Below, piece after piece: positions 11,533 to 20,370 of a DNA stretch of 40,419 nucleotides (positions within the stretch are counted from its first letter, which is position 1; each line of letters begins with the position of its first letter). The notes below the pieces were generated by a model, which was not told the origin of the DNA, did no database searches, and saw only the letters and a list, made by a program, of their open reading frames with translations. Source of the DNA: Candidatus Atopostipes pullistercoris (GTDB lineage: Bacteria > Bacillota > Bacilli > Lactobacillales > Carnobacteriaceae_A); NCBI GenBank assembly GCA_019116785.1, contig DXAZ01000121.1, forward strand, positions 1 to 40,419. Reading direction: 5' to 3'. The translations under genes were made by a program, and so were the position numbers.

Positions 11533-11755
11533 GCAATTATTCTAAATCATTTTCATTTTTATTGCAACCTTTTTCATTGAAAAATATAATCCTTTTGAAT
11601 AATTTTTAAGATATATTTTATTTTTTAGCAGACAACCGTTTTTTTGCATTTCTACTTTAATTTTATTGACTTCTTTGATAATCTAAAGAGTGACTGTTTC
11701 TTTTTATTTTGAGAAACAATTATAGATTAAGAACATATCAAATAAGGAGGAAAAT

Positions 11756-13294
11756 ATGAATAAGAAAGATGATTCACAACAAATGTCAGGAGCATTAGGG
11801 TGGATAGAAAAAGTCGGAAATAGATTACCTCATCCGGTTGTTTTATTCATTTTATTGGCAACTTTCATTATTCTTTTATCACACATTTTAGCTTCACTCG
11901 GAGTAGAGGTTACCTACTTTAATAGTACAGAACAAGAATATGTGACTGTAGAAGCTATTTCTTTATTAAATGCGACAGGAATTAACCATATCTTTAACTC
12001 AGCTGTTGAAAACTTTACAGGGTTCGCCCCTTTAGGAACCGTTCTTGTGGCGATGTTAGGAGTCGGTGTCGCTGAGTGGACAGGTTTAATTTCTGCATCA
12101 ATGAAAAAGTTACTTTCAAATATTCCAAACGGTCTATTATCTGCTGCAATTGTTTTTGCAGGAATTATGTCTAACATCGCTTCTGATGTTGGTTACGTTG
12201 TTATTGTTCCTTTAGGTGCTATGATATTCGCAGCAGCTGGACGACATCCAATTGCTGGATTGACTGCTGCTTTTGCAGGAGTTTCCGCTGGCTTTTCAGC
12301 GAATTTACTTCCTGGTCCTTTAGACGCATTATTAGTGGGAGTCGCAAATGAATCATTAGCTTCATCAGGAATTCATTATGAAATGTCAATAACAGCAAAT
12401 TGGTACTTTTTAATTGCTTCTACTATTCTTTTGACGATTGTAGGAACCCTTATAACCGACAAAATCATTGAGCCACGACTTGGTGAATATACCGGAAGTT
12501 ATCGTCCAAGTGACGAACCTTTAACAAAGCAAGAATTAAAGGGATTAAAAAATGCGCTAATCGTCCTTGTTATCTATGTAGCGATTATGGCTTACTTGAT
12601 GTTTGGTCCTAACGCTTTATTCCAATCATTTGACGAAACAACTGGCGAACTTTCTTTAAGTACCTTTTTAAGCAGTGGACTTCTTTTCGCATTATTCCTT
12701 TTATTTACTTTGCCCGGTTTAGCTTACGGAGTAACTATAGATAAAATAAAAAATTCTAATGATTTCGTCGAAGGAATGACCGAAGCAATGAAAACAATGG
12801 GTAGTTATATTGTCTTATCTTTTTTTGCTGCTCAATTGATTAATTATTTTGATTATTCAAACATGGGAACCATTCTAGCAACATCTGGAGCAGATTTTTT
12901 AAAATCTATTCATTTAGTCGGTTTGCCCCTTTTACTTGCTTTCATTTTATTAACAGCTTTTATTAATTTATTTATGGGGTCTGCTTCTGCAAAATGGACG
13001 TTATTATCTCCAATCTTTACACCGATGTTTTATGAGTTGAATATAGCACCTGAAGCTACACTCATGGCCTATCGTATTGCAGATTCGACTACTAACATCA
13101 TTTCACCGTTAATGAGCTATTTTGCTATGATTTTAGTCTTTATGAAAAGATACGATGAAGATTCTGGGATTGGTACACTTATTTCAATCATGATTGTTTA
13201 TTCAGGAATCTTTCTTGTAACCTGGACTTTATTATTTTCTATTTGGTATTTACTAGGATGGCCACTTGGACCCGGAGCTCCAATTGTTTTTTAA
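11756..13294 (+). CDS. AbgT-family transporter (p-aminobenzoyl-glutamate transporter family)
   Basis: Integral membrane protein of 512 residues with about a dozen hydrophobic segments. It begins with the family-typical GWIEKVGNRLPHPV sequence near residues 16-29. AbgT members import p-aminobenzoyl-glutamate or export sulfonamide-type antimetabolites, driven by the ion gradient; the substrate here cannot be read from sequence. Asn/Ser-rich re-entrant regions typical of the family are visible, for example SNIASDVGYVVIVPLG near 139-154 and GSASAKWTLLSPIFTPMF further on. ATG with AAGGAGGAAAAT upstream. It is the only plus-strand gene in the first 23 kb and sits between rpoB and ybxB, ancestral neighbours in Bacillus, which suggests later insertion. 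Confidence 0.88.
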   Translation: MNKKDDSQQMSGALGWIEKVGNRLPHPVVLFILLATFIILLSHILASLGVEVTYFNSTEQEYVTVEAISLLNATGINHIFNSAVENFTGFAPLGTVLVAMLGVGVAEWTGLISASMKKLLSNIPNGLLSAAIVFAGIMSNIASDVGYVVIVPLGAMIFAAAGRHPIAGLTAAFAGVSAGFSANLLPGPLDALLVGVANESLASSGIHYEMSITANWYFLIASTILLTIVGTLITDKIIEPRLGEYTGSYRPSDEPLTKQELKGLKNALIVLVIYVAIMAYLMFGPNALFQSFDETTGELSLSTFLSSGLLFALFLLFTLPGLAYGVTIDKIKNSNDFVEGMTEAMKTMGSYIVLSFFAAQLINYFDYSNMGTILATSGADFLKSIHLVGLPLLLAFILLTAFINLFMGSASAKWTLLSPIFTPMFYELNIAPEATLMAYRIADSTTNIISPLMSYFAMILVFMKRYDEDSGIGTLISIMIVYSGIFLVTWTLLFSIWYLLGWPLGPGAPIVF

Positions 13295-13333
13295 ATAGAA
13301 TAGAAAATAGTTAACCAAAAGCAAGACAAAATT

Positions 13334-13394
13334 AAAAGAGTTATTTAACAAACATCGGCTTCTCAAAGCCAAACCGTTAAATAACTCTTTTTTT
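13334..13394. terminator. Bidirectional terminator between abgT-like gene and ybxB
   Basis: A 16-bp perfect stem (13334-13349 with 13376-13391) holds a smaller GGCTT/AAGCC hairpin in its loop and is followed by a run of T on the plus strand. On the minus strand the hairpin is followed by a CTCTTTTAATTTT tract. It lies between convergent genes and can serve both. Confidence 0.88.
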
Positions 13395-13409
13395 ATTCAA
13401 AAAAATCCG

Positions 13410-14018
13410 CTACTTTAAATCTTTCGTTGAAGCCAATACCCAATATCCTTTTTCTAACGCCACTCTCTTTACATTTCCAAAAACGTCTTCCATTTTTTTT
13501 CGTGCACTTGGAGCACCTTGTTTTTTTTGAATCACTATCAATAGGCTCCCCCCAGGCATCAAATAATCATGAGCTTCTTCTAAAATTTGATGAACCACTT
13601 TTTTCCCCGCTCGGATCGGAGGGTTGGAAATAATTCCTGCAAACTGATGATTTTCTACCTGCTCGAATAAATTCGAAGCATAAATCTCCACATTTTCAAT
13701 CGTATTTATTTTAGCGTTCTCTTTAGCTAAAAGGATAGCCCGCTCATTGATATCTACCATTTCAATTTGACGATTAGGGAAAGCTTTGGCCAAATATAAA
13801 CCAATCGGCCCATATCCACAGCCCATATCCAACAAGTCTCCCTCAGGAAAGGATACATTCTCTGCAGTTGCCATTAATACTTCAGATCCGAAATCCACAC
13901 GTTTTTTTGAAAATACCCCCGCATCCGTCTCAAACAAAAACCTACGTCCTAAAAGGTCCACTTCAATCCTTTCACGATGACTTTCTGACGAAGGCTTTGA
14001 CGAATAATAATGATCCAT
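13410..14018 (-). CDS. ybxB: YbxB/RsmC-like rRNA guanine-N2 methyltransferase
   Basis: SAM-dependent methyltransferase of 202 residues that closely follows B. subtilis YbxB, including the opening HYYS-KPS and VFSKK-VDFGS. The SAM-binding motif LLDMGCGYGPIG lies at 62-73. Motif IV NPPIRAGKKVVH begins at residue 132; NPP[IFY] is the catalytic motif of N2-guanine and N6-adenine methyltransferases acting on rRNA (RsmC-type, 16S G1207). The ATG at 14016-14018 has GGAGAGGAGC 8 nt upstream; a longer in-frame reading from 14108 has no ribosome binding site. In B. subtilis this gene lies between rplL and rpoB; here it keeps that relative order but is separated from both. The target nucleotide is inferred. 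Confidence 0.85.
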   Translation of the reverse strand: MDHYYSSKPSSESHRERIEVDLLGRRFLFETDAGVFSKKRVDFGSEVLMATAENVSFPEGDLLDMGCGYGPIGLYLAKAFPNRQIEMVDINERAILLAKENAKINTIENVEIYASNLFEQVENHQFAGIISNPPIRAGKKVVHQILEEAHDYLMPGGSLLIVIQKKQGAPSARKKMEDVFGNVKRVALEKGYWVLASTKDLK

Positions 14019-14062
14019 AACTTTTGCTCCTCTCCTGAAATACAAAATTCTTAAGTGCTTAT

Positions 14063-14090
14063 AGTTTAACAAATTTTCTTGAGAATTCAA
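14063..14090 (-). promoter_or_regulatory. Possible promoter of ybxB
   Basis: Minus-strand TTGAAT (14085-14090), 16 nt, then TAAACT (14063-14068) preceded by TG (TGT-TAAACT, extended -10). The hexamers are only moderately conserved. Confidence 0.45.
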
Positions 14091-14165
14091 TCCGCAGTAT
14101 ACATCCACTCATTTAGTTCCAAAATGACCTCATTTCAGCAAATACTTTACTAGACGTTCGTCCCA

Positions 14166-15431
14166 TTACTCTTGAGGTAGAACTAAGTTAAGAATAACAC
14201 CGACAATTGCACTTAACGCTGTTCCTGACAAAACTAATGGCCCAAGATCTAATACTGCACCACCCAAGCCAATGACTAACATCGCACTTGTGATAATTAA
14301 ATTTCGTACCTTCGTAAAGTCGATTTGTTCATCAATCATTACTTTCAAACCATTACTTGCGATGACTCCATATAGAATAATAGACATTCCTCCAATAACA
14401 GCATTTGGAATTGTTGTGAGTAAAGCCGTGAATTTCCCAAAGAAGCTTAACATAATCGCAATAATCGCTGCATTTCGAATCACACTAGTAGAAGCAATTC
14501 GCGTTAAGCCAATAACTCCCGTATTTTCACCGTATGTTGTATTCGCTGGCCCACCAAAGAAAGCTGATACAAAAGTAGCTACTCCATCACCAGTTAATGT
14601 TGCAGCAAGACCAGGATCTTTTAAGAAATTACGTTCAGTGATTTTACTTAGAACCGTATGATCCCCAATATGCTCAGCAGCCGTTACCAATACCAAAGGT
14701 AAAAATGCCCAAGCTTCAGGACCAAAATATAGATGATATTCATTAAATAAATTTGTTTTAAAAGGAAGGTATAATTCGGGGAGACTAAACCAATCAGCTT
14801 CAATAATGGGTGTCACATCAACTACTCCAAGAAGTAAGGCGATAATGTAACCACCTATTATTCCAACTAGAAAAGGAATAATTCGAAGAAATCCAGTGGC
14901 TTTTGTATTGACAAAAGCAGTAATTAAGAAGGTACTTAAAGCGACAACAATTGTTCGCCATTCTGCATCGGAGACTAAACCAGCATTTTCCACCGCTGAA
15001 CTGGATAAGCCTAAACCAATCACCATGATCATTGGTCCAATAACAATTGGAGGCAGTAAATGATCAATCCAATCCGTTCCAAATTTTGTAGAAATAAGAG
15101 CGATGATAACATATGTAAGACCCGCAATCATAATTCCAGTTTGAGAAGCACTGACATCTCCACCTAATTCATCCATAGCAATTTGCATTGCACCAATAAA
15201 TGCAAAAGAAGATCCAAGATAAACAGGAACTTTCGATTTAGTAATCGTATGATAAATTAATGTACCTACACCACTCATCAACAACGCAACCGAAATTGGT
15301 AAGCCTGTTAATATTGGAACAAGTATAGTCGCTCCAAACATTGCAAAAATATGTTGAAAACTAAGCAATACTCCCTGCCAAAACTGCGGCTTCTCATCTA
15401 CATCCAGCAATAACTTCTTCTCTTCAATCAT
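14166..15431 (-). CDS. pyrP: Uracil permease (NCS2 nucleobase:cation symporter family)
   Basis: Polytopic membrane protein of 421 residues from the chosen ATG (15429-15431), which has GGGGGAG 6 nt upstream. An in-frame reading from 15488 would run through the terminator hairpin of the leader and is rejected. Family marks are FQHIFAMFGATILVPILTGL near the N-terminus, AEHIGDHTVLSKIT in the central region, and the signature GPANTTYGENTGVIGLT with its conserved Glu. The family imports uracil, or sometimes other pyrimidines or xanthine; uracil is favoured by sequence and by the attenuator leader with a PyrR-like motif. It stands alone between ftsW and ybxB, whereas pyrP in Bacillus lies in the pyrimidine operon. 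Confidence 0.9.
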   Translation of the reverse strand: MIEEKKLLLDVDEKPQFWQGVLLSFQHIFAMFGATILVPILTGLPISVALLMSGVGTLIYHTITKSKVPVYLGSSFAFIGAMQIAMDELGGDVSASQTGIMIAGLTYVIIALISTKFGTDWIDHLLPPIVIGPMIMVIGLGLSSSAVENAGLVSDAEWRTIVVALSTFLITAFVNTKATGFLRIIPFLVGIIGGYIIALLLGVVDVTPIIEADWFSLPELYLPFKTNLFNEYHLYFGPEAWAFLPLVLVTAAEHIGDHTVLSKITERNFLKDPGLAATLTGDGVATFVSAFFGGPANTTYGENTGVIGLTRIASTSVIRNAAIIAIMLSFFGKFTALLTTIPNAVIGGMSIILYGVIASNGLKVMIDEQIDFTKVRNLIITSAMLVIGLGGAVLDLGPLVLSGTALSAIVGVILNLVLPQE

Positions 15432-15460
15432 TTTCTTCTCCCCCGATATCAATTTTTGCG

Positions 15461-15496
15461 CAAAAAAATAGAGCTCTTTTGATAGCAAAAGAACTC
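15461..15496 (-). terminator. Attenuator terminator in the pyrP leader
   Basis: Minus-strand hairpin GAGTTCTTTTG (15486-15496) with CAAAAGAGCTC (15471-15481): 11 bp with one G-U, a 4-nt loop, then TATTTTTTTG (15461-15470). It ends about 10 nt before the ribosome binding site of pyrP, so termination here would shut off the permease. Upstream in the leader TTATCTCTA (about 15542-15550) can pair with TAGAGATAA, and that arm can instead fold into GAGATA/TATCTC, suggesting switchable folding. Confidence 0.8.
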
Positions 15497-15571
15497 ATGA
15501 GATAGTTATCTCTAGCTTAGAACAAATAAATATATGTACTGTAGAGATAATCTATTCAACACTTTTGACAA

Positions 15572-15587
15572 CTACCTCTTTGGATGC
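15572..15587 (-). promoter_or_regulatory. Candidate PyrR-binding motif in the pyrP leader
   Basis: The RNA contains GCAUCCAAAGAGGUAG. The known PyrR hairpin loop consensus is ARUCCNGNGAGGYU; the UCC and GAGGY blocks match with correct spacing, while the central G and the flanking A and U differ. With the terminator downstream and a uracil permease behind it, UMP/UTP-dependent PyrR attenuation is the natural reading, but the motif is imperfect. Confidence 0.5.
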
Positions 15588-15619
15588 CTATTTTGGCCTC
15601 CAAGATTTTTGCCTTGACT

Positions 15620-15648
15620 ATAATATCAATTTATATTAAAAAACACAA
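15620..15648 (-). promoter_or_regulatory. Promoter of pyrP
   Basis: Minus-strand TTGTGT (15643-15648), 17 nt, TATTAT (15620-15625), with TG one base before the -10. Transcription would begin near 15613, giving a leader of about 180 nt that holds the PyrR-like motif and the terminator. It starts within 10 nt of the ftsW stop codon. Confidence 0.7.
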
Positions 15649-15656
15649 GCAATATT

Positions 15657-16814
15657 TTAATTTTTCTTTAATTTCTTTTCGTTTAACCGATCTTGTGTTG
15701 AAGCATTCGCGATTAGAGCAATGGATATTGAAACTACCAATAAACTAGATCCTCCGTAACTTAACAAAGGAAATGTTACTCCAGTAATAGGAATCAAACC
15801 TGTCAGTCCCGCTAAATTTATTAAGGTTTGCGATAATAACATGCTTCCTACTCCAATATAAATTAAGCTATTGAAGCTATCTTTTGAACGACTTCCTAAA
15901 TAGAAGGCGCGACCGATAATCATGCCTAAAGCTACTAAAATAGCTGTCACTCCTGCTAAACCTAATTCCTCTCCGATAATAGCCATAATAAAATCAGTAT
16001 ATGGAAAAGGTAAATAGCCTGTTTTTTGTACACTATTTCCAATTCCTACTCCAAAAATTCTTCCTCTACTTAATGCATAATACGAATTAACTAACTGATT
16101 TCCATAAGATTCGTAATAGCCAAAAGGATCCCATAAACCTAAAAAGCGATCATACCGATAACCCAAAATAGGAATACTATCCCCGAACTTATAAATAATG
16201 AATGTCAGTCCTCCAACAAGAAGTACTCCAAATAAAATGAAAGACAAACCATATTTTAAGGAAGCTCCACTAGCGGATAACATAGAAACAGTAATCAAGG
16301 CGATAATAATTGCCGTTCCTGTATCTGGCTCCAATAAAATCAAAAAGAAGATGGCCCCCACTAAAATACTAGGCTTCATTATAGTTTGTAAAAATTCAGA
16401 TTCTAATTCTTTTTGATTTCTAGAAAAAATATATGCCAAATACCAAATTACAAAAACTTTTGCAAACTCAGCCGGTTGGAGGTTAAATACAGGCAGTGGA
16501 ATCCACCGTCTTGCACCTAAACGTGCCGGAAGAAAAAATACAATCGTTAAAAGCGCAAAAATGACTACCGTTCCAAATAAAATAGTCTTTTTCTTTTTCA
16601 AAACTCGAAAAGGAAAAATATAAACAAAAAAAGCAATAAATAAGCTTATAAAAACAACGATTGATTGACGAACAAGATAATAATTCGGATTCCCAAATTC
16701 TTCCATTGCACTGTAATTACTTGCGGAATACACAGCAATAATACTAAATAAAATCAATACAATAAAGGGAATTACAATCCATTTATCTAATAATTTTAAA
16801 CGTTCTTTTAACAT
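15657..16814 (-). CDS. ftsW: Peptidoglycan glycosyltransferase FtsW (SEDS family)
   Basis: SEDS-family lipid II polymerase of the divisome, 385 residues with about ten membrane helices. Family marks are RRWIPLPVFNLQPAEFAK at 102-119, EPDTGTA at 162-168, GNQLVNSYYALSRGRIFGVG near 238-257, and YLPFPYTDF with the conserved catalytic-loop Asp274, followed by GEELGLAG. The FtsW-type QPAEFAK and VNSYYALSRG distinguish it from the RodA-like neighbour. An ATG at 16818-16820 abuts the AAAGGAG site, so the second ATG (16812-16814), 6 nt further, is taken. It lies 35 nt after rodA in the same transcript. Confidence 0.9.
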   Translation of the reverse strand: MLKERLKLLDKWIVIPFIVLILFSIIAVYSASNYSAMEEFGNPNYYLVRQSIVVFISLFIAFFVYIFPFRVLKKKKTILFGTVVIFALLTIVFFLPARLGARRWIPLPVFNLQPAEFAKVFVIWYLAYIFSRNQKELESEFLQTIMKPSILVGAIFFLILLEPDTGTAIIIALITVSMLSASGASLKYGLSFILFGVLLVGGLTFIIYKFGDSIPILGYRYDRFLGLWDPFGYYESYGNQLVNSYYALSRGRIFGVGIGNSVQKTGYLPFPYTDFIMAIIGEELGLAGVTAILVALGMIIGRAFYLGSRSKDSFNSLIYIGVGSMLLSQTLINLAGLTGLIPITGVTFPLLSYGGSSLLVVSISIALIANASTQDRLNEKKLKKN

Positions 16815-16849
16815 CTCCATCTCCTTTCTAAAAGTTACTCTTTTAAAAA

Positions 16850-18052
16850 TTATTTAACTCCCGAATGAAACTCTTCCCCTTCTCCTGAGAAAATATAAGA
16901 ACGATGATGAAAACGCATCGACATTAACAATCCTACTCCCATCATATTTCCCAACAAAGCAGATCCTCCTTGAGAAACGAAAGGTAACGGAATCCCAGTG
17001 ACCGGTAGTAAACCAATATTCATACCCACATTTTCTAATACATGAAACACTATCATCATGATAACACCTGTGGCGATATATGCATAAAATTCATTTTTTG
17101 TATCATAAACAATTTTTATCATATTATAAATTAAGACAAAATAGATAAAAATTAGAAAAGAGCCGCCCATAAATCCAAAATTTTCAGTAATCGTCGTAAA
17201 AATCATATCCGATTCTCGTACGGGTACATACACTTCAGAAACCCCTAAACCTTTTCCAAAAACGCCACCCGAACCAATCGCTTTAAATGCTTGAGTGACC
17301 TGATAAGAGGAAGCTGTTGTATCTTGGTAAGGATCTAACCAGGTATGAATTCTTAAAATTTGATACTGCCCCACTCCTAAAACCTCAATTAAAAAGTCAG
17401 GATTATAAACAGCTAATAATAATATTCCAATCCCTAAGGATGAAACAATAATAACAATTGGCAAGAGAATTTTCCACTGAAAACCAGATAGTAATATTAT
17501 TCCAGCTAAAATCGCTGCATATACTAAGGTTGTCCCTAAGTCATTTTGAGCCATTAATAAGACAAACGGCAAAACCGAGTAGAGAAGTAATTTTCCAAAA
17601 AGTAGAAAATCTGTCCGTACCGTTCGATCAATATTTTTTGAGTTGTGCAAGGTTACTGCCTTAGCTAACATAAGAATATAAGGGATTTTTACAAATTCTG
17701 AAGTCTGAAGAGTAAAATTAATCACCGGGATTTTAATCCAACTTTTTGCCCCCGTTGAAGCGGCTAGACTCCTGTCATATAAAAGGAGCGTAGCTACTAA
17801 AGCAACAATCCCCGCCCAGTATAGGTAATCTGTAATTTTCCATAGCTGCTCAGAGTCAAACAACATAATGACTGCCGCAGTACTTATCCCAACAATATAC
17901 CAAATTAATTGCATAATGGTCATGCGTATAGACCCATCTTGTATCAAAACTGTCGTAGAGTATAAAGAAACCAGACCAATAATTGCAAGTATTAAAATAC
18001 AAAGAACAATGCCATAATCGATTCGCGAGCTATTTTCATTGTTACTCTCCAT
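16850..18052 (-). CDS. rodA: Peptidoglycan glycosyltransferase RodA (SEDS family)
   Basis: SEDS-family glycosyltransferase for side-wall peptidoglycan (elongasome), 400 residues and about ten membrane helices. Motifs are GAKSWIKIPVINFTLQTSEF at 101-120, QNDLGTT at 169-175 (QPDLGT in many RodA proteins; Asn replaces Pro), TQAFKAIGSGGVFGKGLG near 253-270, and VPVRESDMIF with conserved Asp282. The PVRESD-F form is characteristic of RodA rather than FtsW. ATG at 18050-18052 with TAGGAGGG upstream. First gene of a rodA-ftsW pair, set between the ribosomal stalk genes and pyrP. Confidence 0.9.
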   Translation of the reverse strand: MESNNENSSRIDYGIVLCILILAIIGLVSLYSTTVLIQDGSIRMTIMQLIWYIVGISTAAVIMLFDSEQLWKITDYLYWAGIVALVATLLLYDRSLAASTGAKSWIKIPVINFTLQTSEFVKIPYILMLAKAVTLHNSKNIDRTVRTDFLLFGKLLLYSVLPFVLLMAQNDLGTTLVYAAILAGIILLSGFQWKILLPIVIIVSSLGIGILLLAVYNPDFLIEVLGVGQYQILRIHTWLDPYQDTTASSYQVTQAFKAIGSGGVFGKGLGVSEVYVPVRESDMIFTTITENFGFMGGSFLIFIYFVLIYNMIKIVYDTKNEFYAYIATGVIMMIVFHVLENVGMNIGLLPVTGIPLPFVSQGGSALLGNMMGVGLLMSMRFHHRSYIFSGEGEEFHSGVK

Positions 18053-18112
18053 TTATTTTCCCTCCTAGTAGCCTAAACAACTTTCATTTCTAATAATTTT
18101 GTGACATGTGAT

Positions 18113-18121
18113 ATTATAGCA
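18113..18121 (-). promoter_or_regulatory. Extended -10 promoter of rodA-ftsW
   Basis: Minus-strand TGC-TATAAT, with the consensus hexamer at 18113-18118. No good -35 box lies 16-18 nt upstream. The leader to rodA would be about 54 nt. The rest of 18122-18322 is AT-rich and shows no gene. Confidence 0.65.
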
Positions 18122-18322
18122 TAAGTTGATAGCATATCATGATTTGTTTAAGAAATTATTTCAATATATTTTTGAAATTTCATTATCTTTTCCAGAATGA
18201 AACAATTTGATGTAGTACGTAAATTACAACACTCTTTTAGCTTCTCTAGTCGTAAAAATAGATAATTATAAAATAACCGATACTTTTTTAAGCATCGATT
18301 CTTTTAAATCCTAAAGAATTAG

Positions 18323-18358
18323 AAAAAACCTCAAACGATATGAATCGTCTGAGGTTTT
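18323..18358 (-). terminator. Terminator of rplJ-rplL
   Basis: Minus-strand stem of 15 bp with one G-U (arms 18325-18339 and 18344-18358), a UCAU loop, and a run of T directly after. It lies 25 nt past the rplL stop codon and separates the stalk operon from rodA. Confidence 0.9.
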
Positions 18359-18383
18359 GATTAAGCTTAATGGATCGTTAAAC

Positions 18384-18752
18384 TTATTTAAGTTCAACAG
18401 ATCCTCCAGCTTCTTCAATTTTTTCTTTGATTTCTTCAGCTTCGTCTTTGTCGACGCCTTCTTTAATTACGCTTGGTGCTTCGTCTACTAAACCTTTAGC
18501 ATCTTTCAAGCCTAATCCTGTAATTTCGCGAACTGCTTTAATTACTTGGATTTTTGCTGAACCTGCATCAGTTAATTCAACGTTAAATTCAGTTTGTTCT
18601 TCTTCTGCTGCACCTGCACCGGCACCTGCTACTGCAACTGGTGCTGCTGCTTCTACTCCAAATTCTTCTTCAATTGCTTCTACTAATTCGTTGATTTCAA
18701 GAACTGTAGATTCTTTTAAATCAGCGATAATTTGTTGTACGTCTAAAGCCAT
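18384..18752 (-). CDS. rplL: 50S ribosomal protein L7/L12
   Basis: Stalk protein that recruits and activates translational GTPases. The 122-residue product has the usual plan: an N-terminal dimerisation domain (about 1-35), an acidic Ala/Gly-rich hinge (about 36-52), and the C-terminal domain with [23 protein letters not shown] at 18750-18752 with GGAGGA upstream. It follows rplJ by 106 nt, and a strong terminator follows. Confidence 0.98.
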   Translation of the reverse strand: MALDVQQIIADLKESTVLEINELVEAIEEEFGVEAAAPVAVAGAGAGAAEEEQTEFNVELTDAGSAKIQVIKAVREITGLGLKDAKGLVDEAPSVIKEGVDKDEAEEIKEKIEEAGGSVELK

Positions 18753-18858
18753 TTTAAAATTCCTCCATTTTTTAATTTTAAATTTCTAGTTAGTTATCAA
18801 TCGTTTATTTTATAGTACTCACGCTGAGACATTTTGAAAGGAAACGTAAAGCCTATAA

Positions 18859-19368
18859 TTAAGCTGCGTCTTCTTCTTCTTTTTTGTCTGCAACTGCTTT
18901 GAATGCCAAGGCTGTATTTCGAATTGGTGCTTGAAGTACAGATAGTAGCATAGATAGTAATCCTTCGCGATCTGGAAGTTTTGCAACGGCTTCGATTGTT
19001 TCAACCGTAACAACTTCACCTTCCATGTATCCCCCTTTAACTTCAAGGGCTTCTACTTCTTGTGCAAATTCAACCATAATTTTTGCAGGTGCAACTACCT
19101 CTTCTTCACTAAATGCGATAGCAGTTGGTCCAACAAAAACTTCATTTAATTCTTCAATTTCAGCTAATTCTGCTGCTTTGCGTAACATAGTATTTTTAAC
19201 TACACGCATTTCTACACCAGCATCACGCAATTGTTTACGTAGATCTGTAACTTCCGCAACAGTTAATCCACGATAGTTAACAATAACAAAGGCTGCAGAA
19301 TTTTGAAATTTCTCAACTAATTCTTCTACAATTTGTTGCTTTTCTTGTAAAACTTGTTCACGACTCAC
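18859..19368 (-). CDS. rplJ: 50S ribosomal protein L10
   Basis: L10 anchors the L7/L12 dimers to 23S rRNA at the stalk base and represses its own synthesis. The 169-residue product contains [20 protein letters not shown] and KNTMLRKA, and ends with an acidic Lys/Glu tail. Start choice: GTG at 19366-19368 stands 5 nt after GGAGGTGA. In-frame ATGs at 19381-19383 and 19393-19395 lie within or before that site, the second next to the leader terminator, and are rejected. It is preceded by a typical L10 leader. Confidence 0.96.
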   Translation of the reverse strand: MSREQVLQEKQQIVEELVEKFQNSAAFVIVNYRGLTVAEVTDLRKQLRDAGVEMRVVKNTMLRKAAELAEIEELNEVFVGPTAIAFSEEEVVAPAKIMVEFAQEVEALEVKGGYMEGEVVTVETIEAVAKLPDREGLLSMLLSVLQAPIRNTALAFKAVADKKEEEDAA

Positions 19369-19404
19369 TAACGTCACCTCCATAAGCTTGTCCATTTTGT
19401 CATT

Positions 19405-19568
19405 AAAAAAACTCCCTTAGTCACCGATGACAGTAAGGGAGTGTTAAATGTTTGGTTATATCGTTTAAATTTTTAAACGTCTTAAACACACATTTTCCTC
19501 GGTATGACATTAAGGCTTGCGCCACATACTGTCTTCGGTAATGCTAGGTATTCAATTCATATAAGAAC
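19405..19568 (-). ncRNA. L10 leader (ribosomal protein autoregulatory leader)
   Basis: Leader RNA of rplJL, matching the Gram-positive L10 leader pattern: ACCGAAGACAG, then GUCAUACCGAGG further on (about 19485-19535 of the minus strand), followed by a terminator. The terminator stem CTCCCTTA (19434-19441) with TAAGGGAG (19412-19419) and seven T (19405-19411) lies about 36 nt before the GTG start. In this known system excess L10 (with L12) binds the leader and favours termination. Confidence 0.88.
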
Positions 19569-19574
19569 CTGTGT

Positions 19575-19603
19575 ATTATAACAAGTTCTTTTTTATTATG
19601 CAA
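19575..19603 (-). promoter_or_regulatory. Promoter of rplJ-rplL
   Basis: Minus-strand TTGCAT (19598-19603), 17 nt, TATAAT (19575-19580) with TG one base before the -10. It lies directly after the rplA stop codon, and no terminator separates rplA from it, so rplA transcripts can also enter the L10 leader. Confidence 0.85.
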
Positions 19604-19608
19604 GCTTT

Positions 19609-20325
19609 TTATGCTTCTTCTTGTGCAAGAATTGTTCGAACATCAATTTTTACACCAGGTCCAAATGTACTTGCGACAGTTAAAGCTTTAATATAGCTTC
19701 CGCCTGGAACACTTGCTGGACGTGCTTCGATAATTTCTTCATGGATTGCTTTTAAGTTTTCTAATAGTTCGTCTTCACTAAAAGAAACTTTTCCAATTAA
19801 AACGTGTAAGTTTGATTGACGATCCACACGGTAAGCCACTTGACCTGCTTTAATATCAGTAACAGCTTTTGCTACATCTGGTGTAACAGTACCTGTTTTA
19901 GGGTTAGGCATTAAACCTTGTGGGCCTAATACTCGACCTAATTTACCAACTTCGGCCATCATATCTGGAGAGGCTACAACGACGTCAAAGTCCATCCAGC
20001 CACCTTCGATACGTTCTACTAAGTCTGAATCTCCAACATAGTCTGCACCAGCCTCTTTTGCGGCTTCAGCAGCTTCTCCTTTTGCAAATACAACTACTGT
20101 TTCAGTGTTTCCTGTACCATTTGGTAAGACTAGAGCACCACGTAATTGTTGGTCTGCATGTTTTGGATCTACACCTAAACGGTATGAGATTTCAATACTT
20201 GCATCAAAATTTGCATAGTCAATTTCTTTTACTAAATTAATTGCTTCGCGAGCGCTGTATTCCATTTCGCGGTCTACTTGCTCCAAAGCAGCTAAATATT
20301 TTCTACTTCTCTTTTTGTTTGCCAC
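19609..20325 (-). CDS. rplA: 50S ribosomal protein L1
   Basis: L1 forms the mobile stalk at the E site and represses the L11 operon by binding its mRNA. The 238-residue length is close to B. subtilis L1 (232). Visible are [20 protein letters not shown] near residues 128-147 and the [20 protein letters not shown] region. The start is GTG (20323-20325) with AAGGAGG 8 nt upstream. The 117-nt gap to rplK contains a long hairpin and a sequence that imitates the 23S rRNA L1-binding site. Confidence 0.97.
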   Translation of the reverse strand: MANKKRSRKYLAALEQVDREMEYSAREAINLVKEIDYANFDASIEISYRLGVDPKHADQQLRGALVLPNGTGNTETVVVFAKGEAAEAAKEAGADYVGDSDLVERIEGGWMDFDVVVASPDMMAEVGKLGRVLGPQGLMPNPKTGTVTPDVAKAVTDIKAGQVAYRVDRQSNLHVLIGKVSFSEDELLENLKAIHEEIIEARPASVPGGSYIKALTVASTFGPGVKIDVRTILAQEEA

Positions 20326-20341
20326 GATTAAATCCTCCTTA

Positions 20342-20368
20342 TGTGGTATTAACGGATTGACCTCCCAC
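20342..20368 (-). promoter_or_regulatory. Candidate L1-binding site before rplA (23S rRNA mimic)
   Basis: The RNA reads GUGGGAGG, a short loop region, then UUAAUACCAC; GUGG and CCAC can pair. The L1-binding region of bacterial 23S rRNA has GGUGGGAGG opposite GAAAUACCACC. The match covers both strands of the element and lies directly before the rplA ribosome binding site, where L1 binding would block initiation. This is a by-eye comparison. Confidence 0.5.
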
Positions 20369-20370
20369 TT

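Noticed and set aside
11640-11755. Promoter for the AbgT-family gene (TTGACT at 11666-11671, TATAGA at 11721-11726)
   Set aside because: The two boxes are too far apart to belong together, and neither has a suitable partner; a GTTTCT/AGAAAC inverted repeat at 11695-11716 was also too weak to call an operator.
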